The notes under the pieces are model-generated. The model did no database searches. It was not told the DNA's origin and worked only from the letters and a program-made list of their open reading frames with translations. Of a DNA stretch of 64,000 bases, positions 1 to 11,110 are shown piece by piece. The stretch spans positions 5,994,263-6,058,262 of the forward strand of contig CM039196.1 in the NCBI GenBank assembly GCA_008360975.2, read 5' to 3'. Made by a program: the position numbers and the translations under genes. Numbering within the stretch: position 1 is the first letter of the stretch; every line of letters starts with the position of its first letter. Source of the stretch: Lichenostomus cassidix. Lineage: Eukaryota; Chordata; Aves; Passeriformes; Meliphagidae.

Positions 1-430
1 GCACCCTGGCACTCACTAGAGGTTAAGGTACTCTGGGGCAACTCAGCCCCTCCTGCTCCCCACAGCACCATGAGCAGCAGGTCCTTTCTGCATCTCAGGG
101 ATGCACTGCACTGCCAGGCCATGCCCAGCACCAGGGGAAATCTCTCTGCAGTTTGGCTCAAACTCAGCTGATGCCCAAGCTGCTCATGAGGCAAATCATG
201 GGAAGCTGACCTGTGCAGAGGGAAGTCACCTCCACTGTCATCACCAAGACTAAGCCAAGCTGACAATTGGGCTTCCACCCACAGACATCCTGGGCAAAAA
301 TATTCAGTCCTCCTGATCTCCAGTTACTAGAAAAGATGGCATCCAAACTGGGGAAGGCTGGCAAATAAATCCATGAGTGGTTAGCAAACCCTGCACTGCT
401 CTTTTGGAGCAAGAGGCAGGAGATCACTGT
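1..430. other. Unassigned spacer
   Basis: Mixed-composition DNA with C-rich stretches near the left edge. The 87-codon minus frame at 164-427 has no recognisable domain and no splice context that I can defend. I see no repeat or RNA gene. Confidence 0.5.
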
Positions 431-900
431 CTAGAGAGAATTCATAAAGTTTTACTACAGAGATCATATAAGCCTTGCAACCTTTAATAAAGCAATTGTA
501 ATTACAGAGGATTACTGTTTTTTAAATCAAACGTTTCAAGTAGCAGGTATATAAAAACACAGTTGCACAAGCTGCCAAAAAGGAATCAAGCAAAATATGT
601 ACTCTCCCAGTAATTAACATTCATTACGGGTAATTTGCATGTGATCCCTCATCAGATCTAGAAATGCCAGCCCTGAACAAGTGCCCAGTTTGTCCTTTGG
701 GCACAGTAGCTTTGCTCATATCCTGTCAAACCTTATAGACCTCAAAAGCCCAGCAGAAGGAGCTGGTTCTTGCTGCCACAGGAGGATCCTTATCGAGTGT
801 GTAGCAAACTCCTCACAGAGCACAGCAGCAGAAGCTGCAAAGCAAACCCCATATCAGAGCTCTATTAATTAGCTGATACATCTTGAGCACACTCTAATCT
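431..900. promoter_or_regulatory. Candidate distal regulatory island (AT-rich)
   Basis: The core at about 470-660 is AT-rich and crowded with homeodomain-type cores: the palindrome GTAATTAC at 498-505, TAATTAA at 611-617, and a perfect POU octamer ATTTGCAT at 633-640 just after CATTACGGG. Such clustering is typical of developmental enhancers, but that is inference; no conservation data are visible. No coding potential is evident. The right end grades into ordinary sequence. Confidence 0.35.
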
Positions 901-2200
901 TTTCCTCTTCAAAGGTGGTCCAGACCATCCCTCTGTAGAGTCCTCCCAGGAAGCAAAGGCTCCCTTGCAGGATTTTCCCACCAGCCCTGGAGCAGTTTTC
1001 CCACAGCCTCAGCCCTGCACATCCCATCAGGAGCTCCAGCCCCACAGAGGGGCCCCACAGCCCCCAGTTAATGGGTTCAGCCTGGCTGCTGGGGGATCTC
1101 CAGGAGCTAAGCCAGGAGCTCTGTGCTGGATGCAACCTGGCAGGGACAGCCCTGATCCGAGCTGGAAGGGTCTGTCACAGATAACTGCTTCTACACCCAC
1201 CCCAGGAAAGCTTTCTGGGGTTGAGTAATGGATATTAAAATACCAGGGAGATGAAATCCATCTGCAAGTGTTTCTCGTGGAAGCAGTGTGCACTGCAGAA
1301 ACTGTATATACTGCTCCAAGCCAAAAGTGTTATTTTGCATGGGCTGTACCACATGGATATTTTTATTACTGCACTTCATAAAATATTTCTGAAGTTTCCT
1401 GGAAGACACTGTTTCACATGCCACCAACAAACACAAAGCTCGCTCCAAGCAACTCCTGACACACATGCAGAGGAGAAGAAAAACAAATAATCACCTAGAG
1501 CTTTCTCATAAACCATATCTCTTACACACTGCAGAGATAAGAGCCATGACTTGTGATGGATGGGGCCAGCACTGGAGTCCCACTCATGCAGAGCTTTCCC
1601 TGCAAACCACACACTCACTCCATCAGGGCTTTTCTTGGATCTCACTGCAGTGTAGGACAGTTTCCCACACAACCTTCCAGATGCACCCTGCCAGCGTGGT
1701 CCCCTCTGCCACCACATATGGTCACTCTGTGACTGCTGCAGCCTAAGGGGAACCAGAAGGCATTTTTCTGGGTGGAAACAGCAAGCCTCAGAGTGCTGGT
1801 CAAAGCCCTCATCAGCAATATTCCCTCTCTGCTCCCCCATGATTTTTACCTCTAGGAAGTTGTACCTCAGCAGCACAGAGGAGAGCCCTGATCTCTGACA
1901 ACACACATATTTATTCCAGCCCAGTCTGCTGCCCAGACATTGCCCATCAAGAGGGTTTTATAGCCTGGATCTGCTCCATAGCATCTCCAATCAGTGGTAT
2001 TTGTGTCTCTCCTGCACACCTGGTGCACCACCTGAGAGGATCAGCAGGGACAAGGTTAGCCCAGCAGCTTCAGCTGGAAGCAAAGGAAACACTTCAAAAA
2101 AACAAAACAAAAAAGCACAATAGTATTTTTAAAAAATGCAGCGTGATGGCTCTTCTGAGAAGTGCTGCTATTAGGCAGCAGCTTGAAAAAGAAAATAATG
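901..2200. other. Unassigned spacer with an A-rich tract
   Basis: Overlapping open frames on both strands (for example 176 codons at 1376-1906 minus, 93 codons at 1465-1746 plus) cover the same bases and resemble no family, so I read them as chance frames. A short A-rich run of the form A6-8 C A4 C lies at about 2094-2116. Nothing else is recognisable. Confidence 0.5.
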
Positions 2201-3480
2201 TCTGATAAAAAAAAGCATTTTAAGTGGTGCTTGTTTATTCACTGATTTCTTAGGTGTTTATCAGCTTGGTGTGGGTTAGAAAGGCATAGCAGTACACTGA
2301 AAAATTACTTTTAAATCTCATACTGTGACAAAATAATAGCTGGATAATAATGCAATGACTTTTAAAGCCCACTTAGCAGGGGCTATTAATGAAGATATTC
2401 CCTAACTTCTAAATTACTGCTATTGATTATATCTGTGTAATGAGGATGGATAGGATTTCAATTTGAGAGTTAACACAATTGCTGCAATAATTGATTGGAG
2501 ATGAAAACACTTCCACAACTCAGTTACTTTTGTTTCTTTAGCAACGTTGACTTGAAACATATTAACAGATTACTGAGATCTTAAAAGAGAACATCCCAAA
2601 TTCCTGCTTCATGTTTCAGTGAAGTGGCTATTTCCTCAATGATTTCTTTGTAAATTTATTACAAGCATCACACACAGAAGAATGTGGATTAAATATCTAA
2701 GTCTGAGAAACTGTTAATTTTGTGAAACTTAATTGAATTTTTACCCATGAAAAACTGAGGGGCTTCAGGCAGGATGTAGCTATAAAAAAAATCAAGTCTA
2801 TGATTCCTCTATCTCCTTAGGAGCCAAAGGAAGACTAGAAGAAAGCAGTGCTGGAAACAATAATGATCATAAGCATAGACATGCAAAGTTCCTTTAGTCT
2901 GTTATTAAATGATAAAATAATTTGAAACCATTATAATAGCATGCAAAAAATTACTAGAAATACAGGGTCATTGTCTCATTGTCACTGGATAGTGCTGCCA
3001 CAGTAGTTGTTAACTCCCTCATGGATGCAAAATGCAAATACCGGAAAAGGTTTATCTTTGCAAGTAGACAAAGGGGGAAAAAACAAACAAAAAAATAAAG
3101 TGTTTATCACACCTCTGAAATAGAAGCATAGATTTATCAAGCCTTTCTTCTAAGAACACATTTGCCAGAGAGCCATAATGCCCTGAGATTAATAATTATG
3201 GATAACAGTTATGGAGGATGACAGTAAGCACTAAGTCCTAGACTTATTCATTGCTGCTGCCTCAAATCCCTTTGCTTTTTCCTTTGCTCTAATTTTACTC
3301 TTCTGGTGTTCATGAACAAAATAAAGAAACCTTATAGTACTTAGCTTCAAACTTCCTATTTATCCACGTTCCCCATAATTAAGAACTTGGAAAATAGCAA
3401 GCTCTATGCCTTTCCATTCAGCAGTAACTGGTCTTACAGTAACTTACAGATTTATTTTTTTTTAAGTAACCCCAAAAGCT
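2201..3480. promoter_or_regulatory. Long AT-rich candidate regulatory block
   Basis: About 1.2 kb of AT-rich sequence almost without long open frames. It has repeated TTATC/GATAA cores, many ATTA/TAAT cores (around 2345-2500, 2890-2960 and 3185-3215), TTAGCAAC resembling an RFX half-site near 2540, and a local CpG in ACCGGAAA near 3040. It is one of the largest homogeneous islands here and could hold two or three separate elements (about 2230-2620, 2860-3080, 3090-3370). Function is inferred from texture only; a matrix-attachment or plain AT-rich segment is the alternative. Confidence 0.35.
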
Positions 3481-4890
3481 CCACCAATATTTAGGGGAGA
3501 AGGAGATGTATCCTGGAAGGGAGGTGCTTACGATAAGAGCAAAGATTTGTGCAGCTTTTTTTTTGCTCAAAACTTTGCATACACAATCCATAGTCAGGGG
3601 TTAGTTTATTGACAAAGTTTGTGGCAGATCAGACAAGGTGTTTGCGAGATATGGGACTTTGAAAAATGAGGTGCAATTCAGCCTTTGAAATATTCCTCTA
3701 ACAATTTATCATGGAGCCATATCTCAAAACCTACTTGGCCTAGAAACTTCAGGTTTGTTTTATTCAAGAGTCCTTGGCTAGATTCAGTGCACAGAAATAC
3801 TCCAGATAAGGTCACAGTCTTATTTACTATATGCTGCCCCCCAGTTGGGTGGGTGGTTTTGGTCTTTTTTTTCCCCTTCCTTAAGCCATCAAATATTCTT
3901 TCAGTCTGGAAAAAGACTGTAAGACAGGCTCTGCCAGGATTCTGGCAGGGATTAGTTGCTATGTGAGGATGTGAACGCAGAAACACCATCACTGCTCAAT
4001 TAGCTTGACTTCCAGAAGATTAATATCTGCTCCCCAGCTCGTCCCTGGGATTCTCACACGCTGGCACTCGATTCATTCTCACTGGAGCAACACAGACACC
4101 AACACAGAAGCAGCTGAGAGTTTCCAGAATTTCATTTCATTTCATTCCAACTACTACTTAGAAGAACAAAAATACAGAGTCTGCCACTGCTGAAAGAGTA
4201 ACTTCATCCCAGGTTTACGGATATTAACTCAGCTTGTTAAAGGCTTTTGCACCAGGAGAGAGCTCAGAAGTTCTAGAGGTGTTCCTCATGGCATAGTATG
4301 TCCACTTAGTATCTAACATTTAGACAAACACATTATCTCAGCTCACCTCTCTGCTGTCAGCACTGGCTTCTGGCAGATAAAAGACACTCAAGGCTTCTGG
4401 AGTCCAAACAGCAAACAGAGGGGACAACAATCAGCAGCTCTTTGGTGCCTCAGAGGACATCATCCAGCTTCCCCCACCAATATTTGACTGAAAACCAAGG
4501 GCTGAGACACCTCATCCCAGGAGAGGAACCAGAACCTCCTCCCAAACCCTCTTCATCAGCCCCTGCTTTATCACTCTCATCAGGAGTCCTCTGCCTGCCT
4601 CACCTGCCCCTCATCTGTGCATGCCTGGGCCAGCATTGGCTGTAAATTGCCATCCATGGCAGGTGGATTCAATTCCTTTTGACCTTACAATTTCAATAAT
4701 CAGGTAGGCTTTTCACCTGTCACCTACCTTGACAAGCAAATTGATGTTGCAGATGGGGAAAAAAAAACACAGCAAGGAGGAGGGAAAGAGAGTGGAAGGG
4801 GTGAGAAATGACAAGCTTTTCCTATCTTGCCCCAGGTGAGAGTTGCAAATTGGCAGCAGGGAGTCACCCAGGGTTACCAGGCAATGATTT
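3481..4890. other. Unassigned spacer with short TTCAT repeat
   Basis: Contains a pyrimidine run near 3865-3880 and about three tandem copies of TTCAT at 4131-4146. The overlapping opposite-strand frames at 3678-3992 and 3685-3966 are mirror images over the same bases and match no known protein. Confidence 0.5.
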
Positions 4891-5100
4891 GTGTATTAAC
4901 AAGCATCCTTCATTGTTTTAATCCATAATGTATAATTAACCCCTTGGAGCCAACGAGTCTGGGAGTGCTCTTGTGAGGGCTGATGTAAAAGGCAGCCATG
5001 GCATGTTGCACTGGGAATTCCTAACAGCCCACCATCAAAGGTTTAATCATATGCAATTCATGCCTTCGCAGTTTATTACATATTGGAGCTTGCTGGAACC
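4891..5100. promoter_or_regulatory. Candidate regulatory island with TCF-like site
   Basis: AT-rich, with TATAATTAACC near 4930, a perfect TCF/LEF-type core ATCAAAGG at 5034-5041 followed closely by TTTAATCATATGCAATTC, and several TTATTA runs. These are seen motifs; enhancer function is inferred. Confidence 0.3.
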
Positions 5101-5915
5101 TCTCCTGTTATCATGCACCAACATGCAAAAATCTGTGTAATCTCCAGTTGAGAGCATTGTCTCACAAGTGCCCTTTCCCCACAGAAAAAAAAAAAGCCAA
5201 CAAGTAAGAAGGGATTTTTAAGGAGTCTGAACTCTAAATTGAATAGGAGGAGGTGGAGGCTAAGAAACATTCATTGAGATACAAACTCCACAAACAGCAG
5301 CAGGCTGTCCAAAAGAAACTGCTGAGACTCAGTTTTTGTATGGACAGTGCCAGCTCCAAGGGACTCTCTGCTCCAAGCCAGAACAGAAAAAGCAGCTTTT
5401 CTCCTGGCTTCAAAGCTGGCTCTGCACAGGTCCATCCCCTTGCATAAGACTGATGAGTTGAGCCTGGAGAAATTCATTATATCAGCCCTAATTTCTTTGT
5501 ATTTGAAGAAATAACAGATTCCAGCCATCTGAGGACATCTCTCTCGGGATCCTTTTTGCACTAGTTCTAGTAATGTACTTTCAAAAGACAAGACAAAAAA
5601 AAACATCCAGAGAACTCAGGAGCCAAAATTCTCTCAAAATCAGTCAAGTTAAGAAGCTGGGATTTAAATATTGCAGAAAAACTCATGAAGCTTTCAGTCT
5701 GGTTAGCAGTGAACTGGGGGAAACTGAAACATCTTTAGTTCCAAATCCAGAATTTAATCACCTAAAGTACTTTATTAGTTCCAAAGAGTCTGCTGAGACT
5801 CTTGCACCCAAGAGAGCCCTGCCTGGACCACCCTCTGATCCACGGAGAGCAGGCAGATGACAGGGAGGAAAAATGCAGTATGATGTTACAGATGAGGAAC
5901 AAGACAATTAAATGA
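5101..5915. other. Unassigned spacer
   Basis: Has an 11-base A run at 5184-5194. The 111-codon minus frame at 5271-5606 and the 95-codon plus frame at 5573-5860 lack recognisable features. No repeat family was identified. Confidence 0.5.
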
Positions 5916-5921
5916 CTATAT

Positions 5922-5970
5922 ATCACAGGCAATATATATTTAAGTGGCTCTAAATCACAGGCAATATATA
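5922..5970 (+). repeat. Short direct repeat, 32-base period
   Basis: The 17-base string ATCACAGGCAATATATA occurs at 5922-5938 and again, exactly, at 5954-5970. The intervening sequence is AT-rich. It is probably a small local duplication; too short to assign to a transposon family. Confidence 0.7.
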
Positions 5971-8165
5971 ACAGAAATGAGGGGTGAATTTAGACCTTGA
6001 TAACTGTCATCCAAGATTATTGGCACAAAGCTGGCACACAGTGCCAGAGAGAAGCAGGGGAGAGTCACCCAGAAGTCACGGTGTTAGAAATGATGGACAG
6101 CTCCCAGGTAACAAATGCAAATAGATCTTCATTGCAAAACCTAGCAGGATGTTTTCCACATTATCACCTTTCAAAGGCAAGGTCTCAGTGCAGACAGGGG
6201 TGCTTCCAAACAGAGAGGATTTACTTGTTCTGCAGCAAACACCGAGCAGGCAGTTTGCCTTTGCTGTAGCAATGCCACTGGAGAAATGTCATCCTCAGCC
6301 AGGCCTGGCAGTGACACAGGAGCTCCTCCAGCAACAAGAGACACCAACATCACATGGCAGAGCATCCTGAGAACCTTGAGAAATGTCTTCTCAATTGGTG
6401 ACTCAGCTCTTCTGCTTTCCAATTTGCAGAGGGAAAAAGAAGGAATTTCAGTTGACACCTTTTAAGGTTAATATCTGGAGAAACCATGAATACACCATGG
6501 ACTGCTTCCCATTATGTGCTGTGCGGGGCAGGCAAGGGGAATTCTCCTCTCTGGGTGTCCTTCAGTGTGGGTTGGACAAGTGCCCATCAGGAAAGGTCTG
6601 AGGGTAGAATTACTCCTGTTTCAGGAGAGGGAGAAAGACCAAAGACCTCTCCAGGCTTCCTCTAACAAGTGCATCCCAACCACCACAACAGACCATGCTG
6701 GGAAAGGCAGTGACTGCCATGGGGAGCTGGGAATGAGCCCTGGTGGTGCTTCATTTGGGATGGATGATTCCTTCTTGAAGTCTGTTCTTATCTACAAAGA
6801 AAAAAAAAGTCAGAGCTGAGCTAAACATGAGCATCCCAAAGGTGAAGATTTGCAAAGTACTTCTCCAAATTCTGTCTTATCCCATCTGCAGGGCTGGCAG
6901 TGACTGGCCAGGGCTCATCCCTCAGACAAACCCTGAGGAGAGAGAGCTGCTGTGCCCTGCAACCCCACTGGAATTTTTGGCAGCCACAGTAAAGCTGTTT
7001 TGAAATTATGGAAAACCATCAGTAGCATTGAATGCTTGCCTTAAAAAAAAAAAAGTTGCAAAGAATCCAGCCAAACAGGCATATTGCTCCATCCCCACTC
7101 AGAATTCCCCTCCCACATCCCTCCTATAGGGCTGTGTATCTTTAAATCGTGTGTCACCACCTCCTTTCCTCCTGCAGTGCCGGGCTGGGGATGTCTGTGC
7201 CGTGCCAGCAGGGCATTTCCCCGGTGGGTGGGAATGAATTATGGATTCATGGCTGCACAATGCAAACTCTCATGGCAGAGGAAGCAGAGGTCACAGAGAA
7301 TCGTTTGCTGCTGCTAACCCTGTGCTGTGTTTTCCCACTGGAAGGTGGGGTTCCTGCTCACATCCTCACTTCCCACCCCAGCATGCCCTCCCAGCTGGAT
7401 TTACATCAAAAGCGAATGCAAGAGGCTGAACTGTTTTGAGGTGATCAGGGAACAGCTGTAAAAGGAGAAGCAGCAGTGGCTGCTGGCCAGGGCTGGGATG
7501 CCACTGAGCCCAGTGGGTCTGAAACAAGGCCAGCTTGGTGGTCAGAGGTGGTCTGGAGAGGTTTGTGGGGAGCAGCCCACCTCTCCAGCATTTTATCCAC
7601 TGCAAGCTGCATTCCAGCTCATCCCTGTCCTAGGTGTAGTTAATTACCTCTGAGTAGAGACAAGAGAGAAAGAGACAACATCTTTAAACTAAAAGCCCTT
7701 ATTTGGATTTTTGCAGACTTCTCACACATCCATTTCTCCCCCACTTTGAACAGCTACTGTCACATCAAAGTTCATAACAGAGCTATCCATCCAGGAGCTA
7801 ATCACGTTTCTCACAGCCAGGAAGCAATTTGGGCTCTAACTTCTCCATTTTGGGATCTATGTTAATGAACCACCCTTCCCAGGCCATTGCTCATGTATCC
7901 AAGCCATCTCCCTGTACTTCGAGAGAGGCCATGATCAGTAATGAAGTGCTAAGAGGAAATCAGTTATTAAACTTGGAACATTCTTAAAAACCCATATCCA
8001 GTTTAGCATAAGCAGAACTGTTGTAATCTCAACTGCTTTGGTTTCCACTGCCAGACACACACCCAGAAATCAAACATTCCTCTGCACTTCAGAGGAGGGA
8101 TTGTGACAGAGCAAAAGCAGGTTTGTGGGTGTGTTTCTCTATCTCTCCTTAAGCCTATTCTCTTG
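5971..8165. other. Unassigned spacer
   Basis: About 2.2 kb of mixed sequence. The A12 run near 7043-7054 and a short A run near 6800 are the only low-complexity features. Open frames near 100 codons (6514-6819 plus, 7149-7439 plus, 6171-6458 minus) overlap others in different frames and show no domain, signal peptide or convincing exon boundaries. The stretch at about 7780-7990 is somewhat AT-richer. Confidence 0.5.
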
Positions 8166-8400
8166 GCTATTAAGAAATCACTGTGCACTATTAACATATC
8201 TCTTAATTAGTATTAACTACATTACGCTCAGTTTTTTCATAGGCAAACCAGATTTCTTTACAGCTGCATAATGTCAATAAATACTCTGTCAGATGAACCT
8301 CAACCTCACATATGTTCAGCTTAGAAAGAAATGTAGCTTAAATTTGAAGCGTCCATCATGCAAAAGAAGATCTGACACCCAGACTGTACTTTGCCATCAT
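8166..8400. promoter_or_regulatory. Candidate regulatory island (AT-rich)
   Basis: Contains TTAATTAGTATTAAC near 8202-8217, a CATTACGCTC stretch retaining a CpG, and GCATAATGTCAATAAA near 8265-8282. It is flanked on both sides by more GC-rich spacer. Regulatory role is inferred from homeodomain-core density. Confidence 0.3.
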
Positions 8401-9112
8401 CTCCTGGCTGCTCCCTGAATGTGAGTGCAGTGAGAGAGCACCTCCTAGAAAAGGGTATGGAAGCTATTAAAGTTTAAAATGCAATCATGTGCATGGAAGA
8501 GAGGTCATTCCTTCATAGTGCATTGAGTTCAAGGAAAAAAGAAAACAGGAAAGTACTCCAGCTGATTAGGTCAGTGGAAAAGGAATAGAAAATGGGAGAG
8601 GAGGGGGAGAGATCCCAAAATAACAGACTGCAGTATCCACTTGATGCCCAGAACAAGGAGCAGGGCAGCCTGGGCAGGACACTGACACCTCTGGCACATT
8701 CCTCACCCTCTCCTGGCCTCAGTTTACCCAGAGGAGCCAGGCCAAGGTTACACAGGTGTGCACAGGTTTTCTTCACAAGCATTCCAATTTCAAAGTGAAA
8801 ACGTCAGGTGAGACACAGCTGACATGGAAATAACCCCCACTGGACAGGGTTACCTCTGTCCTTCCCCTGGGCTGAGCTGAGCTGCCAGGGGTGGACAGGG
8901 GGACAGAGTGGGGACACCCCTCCCACCTCCTCACAGCCTGTCCCACACTGGCCTGGTGGGAGGAAAGGCAAAAAAATATGAGAGAGACAGAGCTTACCCT
9001 TGAGGAGCATCATGTGTCCTTCCTCAAAGGTGATGGCAGGCAGGGGAGTGGAAAGATGAAATCAAACTCCCAGCTACTCCACATGGGAGCAGGTGAGAAG
9101 AGCGAATTTATT
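8401..9112. other. Unassigned spacer
   Basis: GC-richer, purine-strand-biased sequence with no recognisable element. Opposing frames at 8513-8782 minus and 8592-8798 plus are complementary shadows of one another. Confidence 0.5.
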
Positions 9113-9142
9113 AATAAATGTATTGATAAATGTATTAATAAA
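9113..9142 (+). repeat. 12-base AT-rich tandem repeat (2.5 units)
   Basis: AATAAATGTATT at 9113-9124 is followed by GATAAATGTATT at 9125-9136 and a partial third unit AATAAA. It is a short microsatellite-like array; no wider element is seen. Confidence 0.75.
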
Positions 9143-9620
9143 ACCAGGAGAAATAGTGGCAGAAGTGAGGAATACCCCACTCATGGCCCATCTCTCCCTG
9201 CCTCACCCTCCACCTCCACAAAACTCCACAAAGATAGGGGTGTTATTATTTTACCAGCAAAACTCCAGGGAAATGGGGGGAGATGGTGAACTGTGCCTCT
9301 CCAGCAGCATAAAGATCTACATATATTTTTCATAAAATAATTCATTCTTAACCCAGGTCTCTGTCAAGCTCCAGTATTGGCTGAGACCTGTGGAAGCAAT
9401 AATTTATAAATTACCAACAGTAGCAAACAAACAACTTTTTCAGCATCTGCCATTGCTTGTGACAAAAAATATATGCAAAGCCCTGGGAATCACAAAGTGT
9501 CAACCGAAGAAACATGCCAGGATGAGTTTCCCCATCCATCAGAGTGACCAGCACATCTAACCACAGCTCAGAGCAGCAGAAAACAAATGCTTCCAACAAG
9601 CTGCTCTGTATTTGCTCTGG
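9143..9620. other. Unassigned spacer
   Basis: Ordinary sequence with some AT-rich patches (9325-9345, 9400-9415). No coding or RNA signal was recognised. Confidence 0.45.
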
Positions 9621-9760
9621 TGACTAACAGCTCGGGGGGGAAAAAATTTGCAAGCAATTTATGAGTGGAAAAAAAAAGGTAACACTTGAATATTATTCAT
9701 TACAAATTATTCATGCTCTTTTTCATGCAAGTAGTCTGCCCATTCATCAAAATTTTTGCT
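9621..9760. promoter_or_regulatory. Candidate regulatory island with paired ATTATTCAT
   Basis: After a G7 A6 run, AT-rich sequence holds the exact nonamer ATTATTCAT twice, at 9692-9700 and 9706-9714 (14-base spacing), plus TTTCATGCAAG just downstream. Regular spacing of an identical homeodomain-like core suggests paired protein binding; that is inference. Confidence 0.3.
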
Positions 9761-10290
9761 CCATCCAGGGCTGGGAAACAAGCTGTTACTCATTTTTATT
9801 TTCTTGTATTGCACTCAAGGTATAATATATGAAGAAAGTCATATTCTGCTGGTGCACAGGCAAAGGACAGAATTACAGAGTGGAAAAATGCAGGCAGCAG
9901 AGCCATGGGGCTGCAGGCAGCAATCCTGGGAAAAGGACAGCACTTTTGGGGGTAAATCCACTGAGGAAGGGCTGTTGGCATTGCAATGGGGAAAATCCAG
10001 GCTTTGGGCTGCACCTTCCTTCCAGCAAGTGGGGTTAGTGGGAAACCTGCAGCAGAAGGTTTCTGAAGATGGTTTAATCTCCAAACCACCCACAGCCTCA
10101 CAGCCACAGAGGGTCCCAGAATGCCAGGGAGTCTCCTTGGACCCCTCGAGAGCTGATGGCGCAGTGTCTGCCCTGGGGACACAAGGGACACAGGGCAGGG
10201 CAGAGCTGGGTCCTCCCAGGTGGTCGGGAAGGAGCAGGAGGAGGCAGGAGGCAGCCACATGCACCTGCACGGGGATTGAGTCATTGCATG
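9761..10290. other. GC-rich spacer with overlapping chance ORFs
   Basis: The window's longest plus-strand frame (246 codons, 9756-10496) crosses this interval. Minus-strand frames of 173 and 160 codons cover the same bases. The plus frame begins with a hydrophobic stretch but is then low in recognisable structure. I see no conserved domain and do not call a gene. Confidence 0.45.
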
Positions 10291-10520
10291 TGGCAGGTAC
10301 CAGACGGGCCTTTGCATGCATAATTATTCAATCTGCATCGGTGATAATTGCCTGGGCGAATTCGGCACGCAGGCGGTGCTATCCTGGGCTTGTTAGACAG
10401 CTGATAGAAAGGGAAGAAAAAGAAAAAAAAAAAGAAGTCAGACTTGCTTATGCATTCCTGTTTAGTTGTTTCTCCATCTCGTTGATTAAAATGTGAGAGT
10501 GAGTTTAGCATTGATGAATG
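10291..10520. promoter_or_regulatory. Candidate regulatory island
   Basis: Contains TTTGCATGCATAATTATTC at 10311-10329 (palindromic TGCATGCA overlapping an octamer-like core, then TAATTA at 10321-10326), GTGATAATTG near 10341, and several CpGs at 10335-10380 against a CpG-poor background. A purine run follows near 10410-10440. CpG retention next to homeodomain cores is why I single it out. Confidence 0.4.
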
Positions 10521-10889
10521 TCAAGGGCTGTCTGGCTGGAAGGAAAACCAGTCCAGGCAGTGCTGGGCAAACTTTGGGCACAGGGCTGTGCCAAGGCTGA
10601 GTGCCCCGACTTGCTGAGCTCCCAGCCCCATGGAGAAGGGCACAGGGGATGGGAATGCTGCTGGGGCTGCTCATCCAGGGGGAAGCAGTGGGAAAAGCCA
10701 CCCCAGGCTGGCGTGGAGGTGCCAGAAATGCCATGACCCTCATTCTGCTCCTGGAGCACCGAGCCAGCCCAGCCCAGCCCAGCAGCTCCCACACTGCTCT
10801 ACAGAGGGAAATGTTTACCTAGAGCCCTGCCTTTCTGCAGCAGCTGGAAAGGAGGCTGAAATACAGGAAACATGACATCATTTGCCTTC
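10521..10889. other. GC-rich spacer
   Basis: Includes a short (CCCAG)n run at about 10764-10783. Frames on both strands overlap one another and are unremarkable. Confidence 0.5.
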
Positions 10890-11110
10890 TCCCAGCACAA
10901 GATAGATTAGCTCCTTTGTAAGGGGAAGCGGCGGTGAGAAACACACACCCCCAGCAGTAAATTCCACTATTACAGAGACACATTTATTGGGAGATAACAA
11001 AAGAAAGCTGCTTCTGCAGTGACTTTTTGGACAGAAAAGAGGAGACATCTATTTTATTCTTTTGAAGTAGATGCTGTGTAGGAAATGGCTAGCTTTTTAC
11101 AGCTGGCTGT
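10890..11110. promoter_or_regulatory. Candidate regulatory island
   Basis: Holds CTTTGTAAGGGGAAGCGGCGG near 10914 with clustered CpGs, and GGGAGATAACAAAAG near 10990 (GATA core abutting a SOX-like ACAAAAG). The TTTATT-rich right part fades into spacer. Weakly supported. Confidence 0.28.

Noticed and set aside
9756..10496. 246-codon plus-strand frame starting with a hydrophobic, signal-like stretch
   Set aside because: No domain follows. Two long minus frames cover the same bases, and the DNA is GC-rich on the left and regulatory-looking on the right. Chance frame is the simpler explanation.
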